Numbered from the stretch's first letter, positions 30,421 to 42,428 are shown. The stretch is DNA of 64,000 bases from Cupriavidus sp. WKF15 (GCF_029278605.1 NZ_CP119572.1:2232001-2296000), one strand, 5' to 3'. Translations and numbers: made by a program. Notes: a model not told the origin generated them from the letters alone.

Positions 30421-30927
30421 TCAGTGCGCGACCTTGACGCGGTGCCGTTCGCCGTCGTCGAGGATGGCCTGCACCAGCGCTTCCGGCGACTGCCGGATAT
30501 CGAGCACGAGCGCGCCGCGGGGCTCCTCGAGCGTTTCGAGCTGGCTCTGGAGCAGCGCCGGGTTGAAGAAGTGGTCCGTGCGCGAGGACAGGCGCGAGCC
30601 AATCAACGCCGCATCGCCCTTCATGTAGACAAAGGTCACGCCGCCATCGGGCGGCGTCAGCCGGTCGCGGTACGCCTGGCGCAGCGCGGAGCAGCTGAAC
30701 ACATGGGTGCGGCCCTCGGCCCGGGCGGCGTCGATCGCGGCACGCATGGCCGCGAGCCACGGCCAGCGGTCTTCGTCGGTGAGCGGGATGCCGGCGTGCA
30801 TCTTGGCTTTGTTGGCAGCGCTGTGAAACTCGTCCGCGTCATGGAATGCGCAGCCCAGGCGTTCCGCCAGCATAGCGCCAACCGTCGACTTGCCGCTGCC
30901 GGAAACGCCCATCAGGATATAGATCAT
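30421..30927 (-). CDS. gntK: Gluconokinase
   Basis: Gluconokinase phosphorylates gluconate to 6-phosphogluconate, the substrate of Edd encoded just upstream. The 168-residue P-loop kinase has the Walker A sequence GVSGSGKST at residues 7-15, DADEFHSAANKAKMHAGIPL (substrate lid), CSALRQAYRDRL and the arginine segment SRTDHFF. This is the short GntK/IdnK type. ATG 30927 has GGAG five bases upstream; upstream in-frame Met codons give unconserved residues. It is on the same strand as edd, 135 bp downstream of it. Confidence 0.95.
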   Translation of the reverse strand: MIYILMGVSGSGKSTVGAMLAERLGCAFHDADEFHSAANKAKMHAGIPLTDEDRWPWLAAMRAAIDAARAEGRTHVFSCSALRQAYRDRLTPPDGGVTFVYMKGDAALIGSRLSSRTDHFFNPALLQSQLETLEEPRGALVLDIRQSPEALVQAILDDGERHRVKVAH

Positions 30928-31062
30928 GTCTGCTCCATCGATCATGGTGTCGGATGGTTTGCCCCATCCTTGTCGGTAGCCTCGCGCCGGCATGCGGCGC
31001 GCAGGGGCCCGGCCGGCGGCTGGCGCCGGCCAGGGAATCGGGTGAAACGGGCCCTGGCCCGG

Positions 31063-32958
31063 TTATTGTGCGACGGAATGCGCGGCCACGGCAGTTCCAT
31101 GCGTGGCCGCGGCGGGAACGGCATCCGCCTCGGACAGGTCAAGTGCGCTGCCGCCCTCTTCCGCCTTGCGCGCGTGGCGGCGGAACAGGCCGAACAGGCC
31201 GCGGCCCACGCTGAACTGCGCGAACGCGTCGGCCGGGGCCTGCGCCACCGGGCGCGCGGCGAACTCTGCCGGATCGCCAAGCCAGGCCAGCGTGCCGGTC
31301 ACAGCATCCACGCGCACCCGGTCGCCGTCGCGCACGCGCGCGAGCGGGCCGCCGGCCAGCGCCTCGGGGCCAACGTGGATCACCGCGGGCACCTTGCCGG
31401 ACGCGCCGGACATGCGCCCGTCCGTGACCAGCGCCACCTGGTGGCCGGCATCCTGCAACGCACCAAGCACGGGCGTGAGGCGGTGCAGCTCGGGCATGCC
31501 ATTGGCATTGGGCCCCTGGAAACGCACCACGGCGACTACGTCCCCGTTCAGCTCGCCCGCCTCGAAGGCGGCCTGCAGCGCCTCCTGCGAATCGAACACG
31601 CGCGCCGGCGCCTCGACCACGCGGTGTTCCGGCGCCACGGCGGACACCTTGATCACGCCGCGCCCCAGGTTGCCCTGCATCAGGCGCAAGCCGCCTTCGG
31701 CCGAAAACGGCTGCGCGACCGTGGCCAGCACCTGCGCGTCGCCGCTGGCGCTCGCGCCGTCGCGCCAGCGCAGCACGCCGTCGGCCAGCACCGGCTCCTG
31801 CATGTAGCGCGCCAGGCCGGGACCGGCCACGGTCTGCACGTCTTCGTGCACGAGCCCGGCCTCGAGGAGCTGGGCGATGACATAACCGGTGCCGCCCGCC
31901 GCATGGAAGTGGTTCACGTCGGCCGAGCCGTTCGGATAGACGCGCGCGAGCAGCGGCGTGATCCGCGACAAACGGTCGAAATCGTCCCAGTCGATCAGCA
32001 CGCCCGCCGCGCGTGCCATGGCAACCAGGTGAATGGTGTGGTTGGTGGAACCGCCGGTGGCCAGCAGGCCGACCATCGCATTGACGACGGCGCGCTCGTC
32101 GACGATGCGTGCCATCGGCAGGTATTCGCCCCCACGGGCCGACAGCGCCAGCGCGCGCTGCGCCGCCGCCGCGGTCAGCGCGTCGCGCAGGCCGCTGTCC
32201 GGGTGCACGAAGGCTGCGCCGGGCAGGTGCAGGCCCATGATTTCCATCAGGAACTGGTTGCTGTTGGCGGTGCCGTAGAAGGTGCAGGTGCCGGCGCTGT
32301 GGTAGGCCTCGCACTCGGCTTCGAGCAGGGCCTCGCGGCCGACCTGGCCGGTGGCGTAGAGCTGGCGCACGCGGGCTTTTTCCTTGTTCGGCAGGCCGCT
32401 CGCCATCGGCCCGGCCGGCACGAACACGACCGGGAGGTGGCCGAACTGCAGCGCGCCCATCACCAGGCCCGGCACGATCTTGTCGCACACGCCGAGCATC
32501 ACCGCCGCATCGAAGGTATTGTGCGACAGCGACACCGCCGTGCTCATGGCAATCGCATCGCGCGAGAACAGCGACAGCTCCATGCCGGGATTGCCCTGCG
32601 TGATGCCATCGCACATGGCCGGCACGCCGCCAGCCACCTGCGCCACGGCGCCGACCGCGCGTGCCGCCTCGCGAATCACGCCAGGGTAGCGCTCGTATGG
32701 CTGGTGCGCGGACAGCATGTCGTTGTAGGCCGTCACGATGCCAAGGTTCGGCGCATGTTCCACGCGCAGCTTGAGCTTGTCGTGCGCCGGCAGCGCGGCA
32801 AAGCCGTGGGCCAGGTTGGCGCAGGACAGCCCGCGCAGCGGACCCAGCTCGGCCTGCGCCCGCTCGCATCGCGCCAGGTATGCCCGCCGGCTGGCTTGGC
32901 TGCGCTCGGTGATGCGTTGGGTCACGGCAAGGATTTCGGCATGGACGGCGTGGGGCAT
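31063..32958 (-). CDS. edd: Phosphogluconate dehydratase (Entner-Doudoroff)
   Basis: Edd dehydrates 6-phosphogluconate to KDPG, the defining step of the Entner-Doudoroff route that is the main sugar path in Cupriavidus. The 631-residue IlvD/Edd-family protein carries a labile Fe-S cluster. Cys-containing signatures are [12 protein letters not shown] and [13 protein letters not shown], with [14 protein letters not shown] near the C-terminus. The KDPG aldolase gene (eda) is not in this window. The promoter region faces an RpiR-type regulator gene across two palindromic operators. Confidence 0.97.
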   Translation of the reverse strand: MPHAVHAEILAVTQRITERSQASRRAYLARCERAQAELGPLRGLSCANLAHGFAALPAHDKLKLRVEHAPNLGIVTAYNDMLSAHQPYERYPGVIREAARAVGAVAQVAGGVPAMCDGITQGNPGMELSLFSRDAIAMSTAVSLSHNTFDAAVMLGVCDKIVPGLVMGALQFGHLPVVFVPAGPMASGLPNKEKARVRQLYATGQVGREALLEAECEAYHSAGTCTFYGTANSNQFLMEIMGLHLPGAAFVHPDSGLRDALTAAAAQRALALSARGGEYLPMARIVDERAVVNAMVGLLATGGSTNHTIHLVAMARAAGVLIDWDDFDRLSRITPLLARVYPNGSADVNHFHAAGGTGYVIAQLLEAGLVHEDVQTVAGPGLARYMQEPVLADGVLRWRDGASASGDAQVLATVAQPFSAEGGLRLMQGNLGRGVIKVSAVAPEHRVVEAPARVFDSQEALQAAFEAGELNGDVVAVVRFQGPNANGMPELHRLTPVLGALQDAGHQVALVTDGRMSGASGKVPAVIHVGPEALAGGPLARVRDGDRVRVDAVTGTLAWLGDPAEFAARPVAQAPADAFAQFSVGRGLFGLFRRHARKAEEGGSALDLSEADAVPAAATHGTAVAAHSVAQ

Positions 32959-33005
32959 GGCTGAAGGTTCCTGTTGGAGGTCCGGGAAAACCGAGTCCCT
33001 GGACT

Positions 33006-33020
33006 TGTAGATTTTCTACA
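33006..33020. promoter_or_regulatory. RpiR/HexR-type operator 1 (edd side)
   Basis: The palindrome tgtaga-ttt-tctaca lies 48 bp upstream of the edd ATG. It matches the second site at 33146-33160 in both arms, and its form (TGTAG...CTACA) is like operators of RpiR-family sugar regulators such as HexR. Confidence 0.75.
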
Positions 33021-33119
33021 TTATAACGACACACGAATCATCCAGGCAGCCTCGTTCACATCACAAATCGCTCATATCCACAGAAATCCGGGAAATTCCT
33101 AGCGCACCCAAAGGGCAAT

Positions 33120-33136
33120 CTATCGCTATTCGATAG
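33120..33136. repeat. Inverted repeat between the two operators
   Basis: The arms ctatcg and cgatag are separated by 5 bases and lie 8 bp before operator 2. It may be an additional regulatory element or a chance repeat. Confidence 0.35.
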
Positions 33137-33143
33137 CAGCATC

Positions 33144-33162
33144 AATGTAGAATATCTACATT
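33144..33162. promoter_or_regulatory. RpiR/HexR-type operator 2 (regulator side)
   Basis: The palindrome aatgtaga-ata-tctacatt has 8-bp arms and lies 32 bp upstream of the regulator's ATG. Paired with operator 1 (centres 140 bp apart), it suggests co-regulation of edd and autoregulation. Confidence 0.75.
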
Positions 33163-33194
33163 CACGATCTTGCCCGCGACACGCCGCCACCCTC

Positions 33195-34124
33195 ATGCGC
33201 GACCGAATCCTTGCCGTCTACGACACGCTCCGCCCTTCCGAACGCCGCCTGGCTGACTATGTGGCCCGCCATGGCGCCAGCGTGATCCGGCTGTCCATGC
33301 CGGAGCTGGCCGAGCGCGCCGGCGTGTCGCAGCCGACCATCGCACGCTTCTGCGCGGCGCTGGGCTATGACGGCTTCCGCGAATTCAAGCTGCAGTTCGC
33401 GCAGAACGTGGGCGGCGGCACGCCTTTCGTCCACCAGGACGTGAAGCCCGACGATGGCCCGGCGGACATTGCCGGCAAGGTGTTCGACCGCACCATCGCC
33501 ACGCTCATGAGCGTGCGCAATGCGCTGTCGGCGGACCAGGTCGAGCATGGCATCCGCCTGCTGGCCGCCGCGCGCCGGATCGAGTTCTATGGCTGCGGCA
33601 ATTCCGGCATCGTGGCGCTCGATATCCAGCACAAGTTCTTCCGCCTGGGCATGCCCACCACGGCCTACTCGGACCCGCATGTCTTCAGCATGTCCGCCGC
33701 GCTGCTCGGGCCGGGCGATGTGGCCGTACTGGTTTCCAACAGCGGCCGCACCTGGGACATGCTGACTGCCGCCACGCTGGCGCGCGCCAGCGGCGCGAGC
33801 GTGCTGGCGCTGACGCATAGCGGCTCGCCGCTGGCGAAGCTGGCCGATGTCTGCGTATTCTCGGACGTGGAAGAGGACAGCGAGGTCTATACCCCCATGA
33901 CCTCGCGCATCAGCCACCTCGTACTGGGTGACGTGCTCGCGGCCGGCGTGGCGCTGGAACGCGCCGATACCGTCGCCGCGGGACTGCAGCGCGCCAAGGC
34001 CCATTTGCGTGAGCGGCGCATCGGCGGCGCTGAGCCGGCGCGGGCCCCGCAGGAAGCCGATGCGCCGTTGCCGCCTGCGAGACCCAAGGCCGCCACACGA
34101 ACGCGCACTCGCACAACGAGCTGA
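33195..34124 (+). CDS. MurR/RpiR family transcriptional regulator, HexR-like
   Basis: This 309-residue regulator has an N-terminal HTH of the RpiR type (AERAGVSQPTIARFCAALGY, about residues 40-59) and a central SIS sugar-phosphate-binding domain (YGCGNSGIVALDIQHKFFRLG ... VLVSNSGRTWDM). HexR proteins of this family sense KDPG and control edd, zwf and related genes. The divergent edd and the two shared palindromes make that role likely here. The C-terminal tail from about residue 275 is low-complexity, rich in Pro, Ala, Arg and Thr, and not part of the fold. It ends 12 bp from the convergent comEC stop. Confidence 0.88.
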   Translation: MRDRILAVYDTLRPSERRLADYVARHGASVIRLSMPELAERAGVSQPTIARFCAALGYDGFREFKLQFAQNVGGGTPFVHQDVKPDDGPADIAGKVFDRTIATLMSVRNALSADQVEHGIRLLAAARRIEFYGCGNSGIVALDIQHKFFRLGMPTTAYSDPHVFSMSAALLGPGDVAVLVSNSGRTWDMLTAATLARASGASVLALTHSGSPLAKLADVCVFSDVEEDSEVYTPMTSRISHLVLGDVLAAGVALERADTVAAGLQRAKAHLRERRIGGAEPARAPQEADAPLPPARPKAATRTRTRTTS

Positions 34125-34136
34125 CAGCGTAACCGG

Positions 34137-36548
34137 CTATCTCGGCGCTTCCGGAGCTTCGCGCCAGTAGCGACGCTCCGACTGGCGGAACGCCTCCAGC
34201 GAATAGCCTTCGCCATGCGTAGCCATGGTGACCGCACCGGTTTCGTCGGTGCGATAGCGCAGGATGCCCGCGCTGCCATAGCGCTCCCACACTTCGGCGC
34301 GCGGATGCTGGTAGCGGTTGCGGTAGCCAAGCTGGAAAACCGCCGCATCGGGCCCGACCGCTGCCAGCCACGCGGGACTGGACGATGTGCCACTGCCATG
34401 GTGCGGCACCACAAGGACTTCGGCGCGCAGCAATTCCGCGGGCAGCCGGTCGGCCAGCTCGCGCTCCTCCGTCCTGCCGATATCGCCGGTCAGCAACAGG
34501 CTGTGGCGGCCATTGTCAATGCGCAGCACGCAGCTGCGCGCATTGCTGCCGATTCCGGCATCGCCGGACTGCTCCACCGCCGGATGCAGCACGGTGAACA
34601 GCACGCCATCCCACTCCCAGTGCTGACCTGCGCCACACGGCACCCATTGCGCCTTGCCGAGCAGTGCGTGCCCTGGCGGCGCGGCGGTTGATCTGATATC
34701 GACCGGCACGGCTTCCAGGACGTGCTGGGCCCCGCCTGCGTGATCGATATCCTCGTGACTGACCATCAGATGGTCGAGCCTGCGCACGCCGGCCGCGCGC
34801 AGGTGGGGCACGACGACCTGCGCTCCGGCGCTGCCTCCCGAGGCATAGGCAGGTCCGGCGTCATAGAGCAAGGCATGCGCGCGCGTCTGCACCAGTACGG
34901 CGGTGCCCTGCCCCACGTCAAGCATCACCGCGCGGAATTCTCCGGGCGCGACCTCATCGCCGCGCGCGAGCAGCATGGGAAGGGTCAGCAGCAGCCCATG
35001 CAGCCGTATGCGCAGCCCGAACATTGCCGGCACCAGCAGGACGAGCGTGCCCAGCAGGGCCAGCGCCGTCTCCAGCGCGCCGGCCTGCGCCGTTTCCCAG
35101 ACCGCCCACCCGGGAGATGCCAGCCATTGCAGCAGCACCACCAGCCACGCCAGTGCCTGATGCGCAAGCGCCAGCAGCGGCCCGGCCAGGATCGCCGGCA
35201 ACACCGCGCCCAGCAGTGCCAGCGGCGTGACCAGCATGCTGACGACGGGAATGGCCACGGCATTGGCAAGCGGGGAAATGACGGGAAACTGCCGGAAAAG
35301 CAGCAGCGTAAGCGGCACCAGCCCGACCGTGACCGCCCATTGCGTGCGTGCCGCGGCGGCCAGCGAGGCGCGCAAGCGCGGCCAGAAACCGCGCACAGGC
35401 GCTTCCGGTCGCGCCGCCGCCAGGAAGATCACGCCGACCGCGCCGAACGACAGCCAGAAGCCCGGCAGCATCACCGCCCACGGGTCCAGCAACAGCGCAG
35501 CCAATGCCGCCCACGCAAGCACCATCGACGCCGGCGGCGTGCGCGCGCCCCAGGCCGCGAGCGCGGCCATCGACAACATTGCGACAGTGCGCAGCGCAGG
35601 GATCTGCAGCCCGGCAATGAGCCCGTAGCCCAACCCTGCCAGCACAGCCGCCACCAGCGCCGCCTGCCGCGCCGGGCACCGCAACGGCAACGGCCGGCGC
35701 AAGCAGCGCCCCAGGCCGAAGGAGTGCCGCCACGCCCAGTGCGCCAGCCCCGCGGCCATGCCGGCGATCATGGTGATGTGCAGCCCTGAAATACTGACCA
35801 GGTGACCGACGCCGGTTCGGTTGAACAGCAGCCAGTCTTCGCTGTCGATACCGCGCTGGTCGCCGACCACCAGCGCAACCAGGACCGCGGCAAAACGCGA
35901 GTCAGGCGGCAGTGCGGCGCGAATGCGGTCGCGCAGCGCCGCGCGTTGCGCCTCGATGCGCCACGCCAGGCGTTCGCCAGCCGCATCCTTCGGTCCGTCG
36001 CGCACGCCGCGCACATAGCCCGTCGCGCCATAGCCTTGCGCCAGCAGCCAGTATGCATAGTCGAAGCCGTGGGGGTTCGCCAGCCCGCGCGGACGACGCA
36101 AGCGCACCGTGAACGCATAGCGCTGGCCTGGCCGCAATTCGGGGGGCGCTTCGCGCCAGTTCAGGACAATACGGCCCGGCACGCGCTCGCCGCGTGGCCC
36201 AGCCTCGACCGTGAAGGCAAAGCGGGCGCCCGGCGCCAGTTCCGCGGGCAAGCCGGAGACCACGCCCCTCACCTCGATGTCGCGCGCCTCGAGCCGCGTC
36301 GCCAGCCAGTCATCCATGCGCAACTGTGCGCGCCACGCGGACCAGCAAAAGCCCACGGCAAGCCCAAGCAGCACGGCCACCAGCCGCGCTGGCCAGCTTG
36401 CGGGCCGGTGCGGGAGCCGCGCGACCGCCAGCGCGATCACGGCAGCCAGCAAGAGCGCCACCATGCCCAGCAGGCCCGTTGCCGGCACGGTGCCCTGCCG
36501 CTGCAAGGCCCAGCAGCCAGCCACGAAACCCAGCAGGATCAGGCGCAC
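34137..36548 (-). CDS. comEC: DNA internalisation protein ComEC/Rec2
   Basis: ComEC is the inner-membrane channel through which single-stranded DNA enters during natural transformation. The 803-residue product has an N-terminal DUF4131 region with TM helices, a central competence domain with many TM segments (LVSISGLHITMIAGMAAGLA ... LGYGLIAGLQIPALRTVAML), and a C-terminal metallo-beta-lactamase domain with MVSHEDIDHAGG and VPHHGSGTSSSP, thought to act as the nuclease. It is the last gene of lolC-lolD-tatD-comEC, 70 bp after the TatD-family gene. Confidence 0.93.
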   Translation of the reverse strand: MRLILLGFVAGCWALQRQGTVPATGLLGMVALLLAAVIALAVARLPHRPASWPARLVAVLLGLAVGFCWSAWRAQLRMDDWLATRLEARDIEVRGVVSGLPAELAPGARFAFTVEAGPRGERVPGRIVLNWREAPPELRPGQRYAFTVRLRRPRGLANPHGFDYAYWLLAQGYGATGYVRGVRDGPKDAAGERLAWRIEAQRAALRDRIRAALPPDSRFAAVLVALVVGDQRGIDSEDWLLFNRTGVGHLVSISGLHITMIAGMAAGLAHWAWRHSFGLGRCLRRPLPLRCPARQAALVAAVLAGLGYGLIAGLQIPALRTVAMLSMAALAAWGARTPPASMVLAWAALAALLLDPWAVMLPGFWLSFGAVGVIFLAAARPEAPVRGFWPRLRASLAAAARTQWAVTVGLVPLTLLLFRQFPVISPLANAVAIPVVSMLVTPLALLGAVLPAILAGPLLALAHQALAWLVVLLQWLASPGWAVWETAQAGALETALALLGTLVLLVPAMFGLRIRLHGLLLTLPMLLARGDEVAPGEFRAVMLDVGQGTAVLVQTRAHALLYDAGPAYASGGSAGAQVVVPHLRAAGVRRLDHLMVSHEDIDHAGGAQHVLEAVPVDIRSTAAPPGHALLGKAQWVPCGAGQHWEWDGVLFTVLHPAVEQSGDAGIGSNARSCVLRIDNGRHSLLLTGDIGRTEERELADRLPAELLRAEVLVVPHHGSGTSSSPAWLAAVGPDAAVFQLGYRNRYQHPRAEVWERYGSAGILRYRTDETGAVTMATHGEGYSLEAFRQSERRYWREAPEAPR

Positions 36549-36618
36549 GAGGCTTTCCCGGCAAGTCCAGAGGGCCTTCGTTGTACCCTCTCGCTATCGG
36601 GAAAAGCTTGTCAGCGCG

Positions 36619-37473
36619 TCAGGAGTTGTTGTCGGACGGGTTGCTGCCCGCTGGCGCCATCGTGTCCGCGAATGCGCCCAGGCGCGGCAGCGCCGCGACC
36701 GAATTGCGCCACATGGCCTGCGCCAGCGCGGGCGGCTCGAGCCCGCGCAATTCGCCCAGCACGCGGGCGACGCCGGCCACTTCGGCCGGCGTATTGCGGG
36801 CCTTGTGCTGCTCGCCGAACTGGTCATCGGACAGCCAGGCCGGGGCGATGTCCGGCGCATCGGTTTCCAGCACCAGCGCATCGAGCGGCAACTCGGTGGC
36901 CAGCCGGCGGATCTGCCGCGCACGGCTGAAGGTCAGGTTACCGCCAAAGCCAAGCCTGAGCCCCTGGTCGATAAAGCGGCGCGCCTGCTCGTGGCTGCCG
37001 TTGAAGGCGTGGGCAATGCCCTGCCGCACGCCCAGCTTGCGCAACTGCGCGCAGACCGGGTCCTGCGACTTGCGCACATGCAGCAGCACCGGCAGGTCAA
37101 ACTCGCGCGCGATCTTCAACTGCTCGATATACAGCCAGGTCTGATGTTCGGCATCCAGGCCGGCGACGAAGAAATCAAGACCGATCTCGCCGATGCCGAC
37201 GAAGCGCGGATCATCGATCGACGCCGCCACCTCCCGGCGCAAGGCATCCACATCAGGCTGCGCCGCGCCCGCCGAGCACAGCGGATGGATCCCGAGCGCA
37301 TAGACGCAGCGTGAGTCCTGCCGCGCCAGCGCACGTACCGTGTCGAAGTTCCACACCGCCACGGCAGGCACCACGATACCGGTCACGCCGGCAGCCTCGG
37401 CTGCGTCGGCGACCATGCTACGGTCGCCGTCGAACTCGCTGGCGTCGAGATGGCAATGGGTGTCGATCCACAT
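36619..37473 (-). CDS. TatD family metal-dependent hydrolase
   Basis: This 284-residue TIM-barrel metallohydrolase has MWIDTHCHLDASEFDGD (the metal His pair), GEIGLDFF, the conserved PVLLHVRKS, AFNGSHEQ and LVLETDAPDIAP. TatD-family proteins are DNases or D-amino-acyl-tRNA deacylase-like enzymes; the particular substrate cannot be fixed, and YjjV/YcfH-type is equally possible. It follows lolD by 14 bp. Confidence 0.9.
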   Translation of the reverse strand: MWIDTHCHLDASEFDGDRSMVADAAEAAGVTGIVVPAVAVWNFDTVRALARQDSRCVYALGIHPLCSAGAAQPDVDALRREVAASIDDPRFVGIGEIGLDFFVAGLDAEHQTWLYIEQLKIAREFDLPVLLHVRKSQDPVCAQLRKLGVRQGIAHAFNGSHEQARRFIDQGLRLGFGGNLTFSRARQIRRLATELPLDALVLETDAPDIAPAWLSDDQFGEQHKARNTPAEVAGVARVLGELRGLEPPALAQAMWRNSVAALPRLGAFADTMAPAGSNPSDNNS

Positions 37474-37487
37474 GGCTGCCGGAGGGT

Positions 37488-39468
<1,981 letters not shown>

Positions 39469-39584
39469 GAGGGTTCCTGTTGTTTCGGAAAGGCGCCTGT
39501 GCCCGGGTGGTCCGGCAGCGCCGGGTGCCCCGCGCCACACTCAAGGCTGGCGCCGGCCAGCCGGAAGTTTACAATCTCGCCACC

Positions 39585-40685
39585 ATGATGACGCACCTGA
39601 CCCTGATTGTGCCCTTTTCCGTCCCACCCGGCGCCGGCGACGACGCCACGGACGATGTCGTGCCCGGCGCGCTGCTGCGGCAGTTGGAGTTGCCCGCGCT
39701 CGGAAAGTTGCTGACCCGGGCCACGCCCGGCCAGCGCGAGCGGCACGACGACCCCTGGCTGCGCAGCCTGCCGCACGAGCGCTGGCTGGCAGGCAAGGCC
39801 GGCCTGGACACCGTCAGGGTGCCGATGGCGCCCTATATGCGGCAGGCTGACAGCGGCGGCACCGCGCCGGCGGGCCGCGAAGCCTGGGCCTGCCTGCAAC
39901 TGGTGCATATCCATGCCGCCCGCGATCACCTGGTGTTGTTCCATCCCGACCAACTGGGCGTGCGTGACGAGGAAGCCGCGTCGCTGCATGCCGCCATCGA
40001 GCCGCTGCTGCGGGAAGCGGACATCACGCTCGAGACGCCCTGCGCGGCGCGCTGGTATCTGCCGGAAGCGGTGTTCGGTCCGCTCGACGCCACTACGCCG
40101 GTGCGCGCCACCGGCCGCAACATCGACATCTGGCTGCAGGACGGCGCGCGCGCGCGCGACTGGCGCCGGCTGCAGAACGAGATCCAGATGACCTGGTTCG
40201 ACCACCCGGTCAACCAGGCACGCGAGGCGGCCGGGGAGCTGTCCATCAATTCCGTCTGGCTGTATGGCGGCGGCGCGATGCAGCCGGTGCCCAGGCTGGC
40301 TGACACCATCCTGGCGGCCGACCCGTTCCTGGCCGGCCTGGGGCTCGCGGGCGGCAGCCGCATCGCTCCCGTGCCGGCCGGATTTGCCGGCGTGCAGGCT
40401 GAAGGCACGGTCATGGCGATGCTCGACAGCGCCACCGAGGCGCATATCGCCGAAGACTGGGGCCTGTGGATCGAGCGCATGCACGCGCTGGACGCCGACT
40501 GGTTCGCCCCCGCGCTGCAGGCGCTCGGCGACGGCGGCATCGAAGCCATCACGCTGGTGCTCGGCGGCGAGAACCACTTCGCCGAGTTCACCGTGCGCCG
40601 GGCCGACCTGCGCAAGTTCTGGCGCGGCATGGGCCAGCGCGGCGACTGGCGCGCGCTGCTGTCCGATCTCGCCTACGCCGCCTGA
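39585..40685 (+). CDS. RpfE-like / cofactor-independent phosphoglycerate-mutase-like protein
   Basis: This 366-residue cytoplasmic protein of unknown activity begins MMTHLTLIVPFSVPP. Proteins of this type are annotated in Ralstonia and Xanthomonas as RpfE or as phosphoglycerate mutase-related, mostly by weak similarity. Recognisable traits are W-rich segments (CLQLVHIHAARDHLVLFHPD, SINSVWLYGGG) and a C-terminal ALTLVLGGE-like strand, but no clear metal-binding catalytic set. It lies 34 bp before recJ on the same strand, the recJ-rpfE adjacency seen in Xanthomonas. Start at 39585 or the next ATG 39588. Confidence 0.6.
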   Translation: MMTHLTLIVPFSVPPGAGDDATDDVVPGALLRQLELPALGKLLTRATPGQRERHDDPWLRSLPHERWLAGKAGLDTVRVPMAPYMRQADSGGTAPAGREAWACLQLVHIHAARDHLVLFHPDQLGVRDEEAASLHAAIEPLLREADITLETPCAARWYLPEAVFGPLDATTPVRATGRNIDIWLQDGARARDWRRLQNEIQMTWFDHPVNQAREAAGELSINSVWLYGGGAMQPVPRLADTILAADPFLAGLGLAGGSRIAPVPAGFAGVQAEGTVMAMLDSATEAHIAEDWGLWIERMHALDADWFAPALQALGDGGIEAITLVLGGENHFAEFTVRRADLRKFWRGMGQRGDWRALLSDLAYAA

Positions 40686-40719
40686 GCTCCATCTACAGAA
40701 ACAAGAAGCAGACCGCCCC

Positions 40720-42417
40720 ATGACCCGGATTGCCATCCGCCCCTTTTCCGCCGAGCACGCCAGTACCCTGGCGGCTGCCGGTTTGCACCCGACCCTGGCC
40801 CGCATCCTGTCCGCGCGCGGCGTGGCGCAGGCCTCCGAACTCTCCACCGAACTGCCGGAACTGTTGCCGCCCGCAGCCATGAAGGGCATCGGCCATGCGG
40901 CCGAGTACCTGGCCGACGCGATTGCGGCACGAAAGCGCCTGCTGATCGTGGCCGACTATGACTGCGACGGCGCAACCGCCTGCGCGGTCGGCGTGCGCGG
41001 GCTGCGCATGCTGGGCGCGCGCGTGGAATTCATCGTCCCCAATCGTTTTGAGTACGGCTACGGGCTGACGCCCGAGATCGTGGCGCTGGCCGCGAAGCAG
41101 CAGCCCGACGTGATCGTGACGGTCGACAATGGCATCGCCAGCGTCGACGGCGTGGCTGCCGCCAACGCGCTCGGCATCGACGTGGTGGTGACCGATCACC
41201 ATCTCCCGGGCGCGGAGCTGCCCGAAGCCGCGGTGATCGTCAACCCGAACCAGCCGGGCTGTGAATTCCCCAGCAAGAACCTGGCGGGCGTCGGCGTGAT
41301 GTTCTACGTGCTGCTGGCCCTGCGCGCCGAACTGCGCAAGCGCGGGGTCTACACCCAGCAGACCCAGCCGCCGCTGCAAACGCTGCTGGACCTGGTGGCA
41401 CTGGGCACGGTCGCCGATGTGGTCAAGCTCGACGCCAACAACCGCATCCTGGTGGCACAGGGCCTGAAGCGGATGCGCGCTGGCCGCATGCAACCTGGCG
41501 TGGCGGCGCTGTTCCGTGCCGCGGGCCGTGAAGCCACGCGGGCCAACACCTTCGACCTTGGCTTTGGCGTCGGCCCGCGGCTGAACGCCGCCGGCCGCCT
41601 CGCCGACATGTCGCTCGGCATCGAATGCCTGCTGACCGACGATGCCAACCGCGCCTGGGAGATCGCCCAGGAGCTGGACAGCATGAACCGCGAGCGGCGC
41701 GACATCGAAGCCGGCATGCAGCAGGAAGCGTTGCAGATCCTCGAGCAGCCGCTGGCCGGCCTCGATCCGTCGGCCCGCTTTACCGTCAGCGTGTTCAACG
41801 ACACCTGGCACCAGGGCGTGATCGGCATCGTCGCCTCGCGGCTGAAGGACAGGTTCCATCGCCCGACCATCACCTTCGCGCCCGGCGACGAAGCCACGGT
41901 CAAGGGCTCGGGCCGCTCGATCCCCGGCTTTCACCTGCGCGATGCGCTCGACCTGGTCTCCAAGCGCTGCCCGGGCCTGATGGTCAAGTTCGGCGGCCAC
42001 GCCATGGCGGCCGGCCTGACCGTGCGTGCCGAGCGCTTCGCCGAGTTCCAGGACGCCTTCGAAGCGGTCGGCAGGGAATGGCTCACGGACGACCAGCTCG
42101 CGCGCGTGATCGAGACCGACGGCGATATCGAGGACCAGTGCTTCAGCCCGGAATTCGTCACGCTGCTGGAGCAGCAGGTCTGGGGCCAGGGCTTTCCGGC
42201 GCCAACCTTCTGCGGCGAGTTCGACGTGCTGCGCCAGAGCGTGCTCAAGGGCAAGCACCTCAAGCTGCAGCTCGGCCGCGGCCGGCAACGCTTCGACGCG
42301 ATCTGGTTCAACCACGCCGACGAGCTCGGCGTCAGCGCGCAGGTGGCCTACCGGCTCGACAACAACACCTTCAACGGCGTCACGCGCGTGCAGCTCGTGA
42401 TCGAGCACGCGCAGTAG
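40720..42417 (+). CDS. recJ: Single-stranded-DNA-specific exonuclease RecJ
   Basis: RecJ degrades single-stranded DNA 5' to 3' and works in recombination, mismatch repair and base excision repair. The 565-residue product has the DHH-family motifs: LIVADYDCDGATA (D79, D81, D83), VTVDNGIAS, VVTDHHLPG (D159, H160, H161) and LDLVALGTVADVV, plus the DHHA1 signature FGGHAMAAGL. ATG 40720 begins MTRIAIRPFS; upstream in-frame residues belong to the preceding gene's other frame. Confidence 0.96.
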   Translation: MTRIAIRPFSAEHASTLAAAGLHPTLARILSARGVAQASELSTELPELLPPAAMKGIGHAAEYLADAIAARKRLLIVADYDCDGATACAVGVRGLRMLGARVEFIVPNRFEYGYGLTPEIVALAAKQQPDVIVTVDNGIASVDGVAAANALGIDVVVTDHHLPGAELPEAAVIVNPNQPGCEFPSKNLAGVGVMFYVLLALRAELRKRGVYTQQTQPPLQTLLDLVALGTVADVVKLDANNRILVAQGLKRMRAGRMQPGVAALFRAAGREATRANTFDLGFGVGPRLNAAGRLADMSLGIECLLTDDANRAWEIAQELDSMNRERRDIEAGMQQEALQILEQPLAGLDPSARFTVSVFNDTWHQGVIGIVASRLKDRFHRPTITFAPGDEATVKGSGRSIPGFHLRDALDLVSKRCPGLMVKFGGHAMAAGLTVRAERFAEFQDAFEAVGREWLTDDQLARVIETDGDIEDQCFSPEFVTLLEQQVWGQGFPAPTFCGEFDVLRQSVLKGKHLKLQLGRGRQRFDAIWFNHADELGVSAQVAYRLDNNTFNGVTRVQLVIEHAQ

Positions 42418-42428
42418 ACCGCGCCGCG

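Noticed and set aside
30424-32964. 846-codon open frame opposite gntK and edd
   Set aside because: It is the antisense shadow of two well-recognised genes, with biased His/Arg/Ala composition and no domains.
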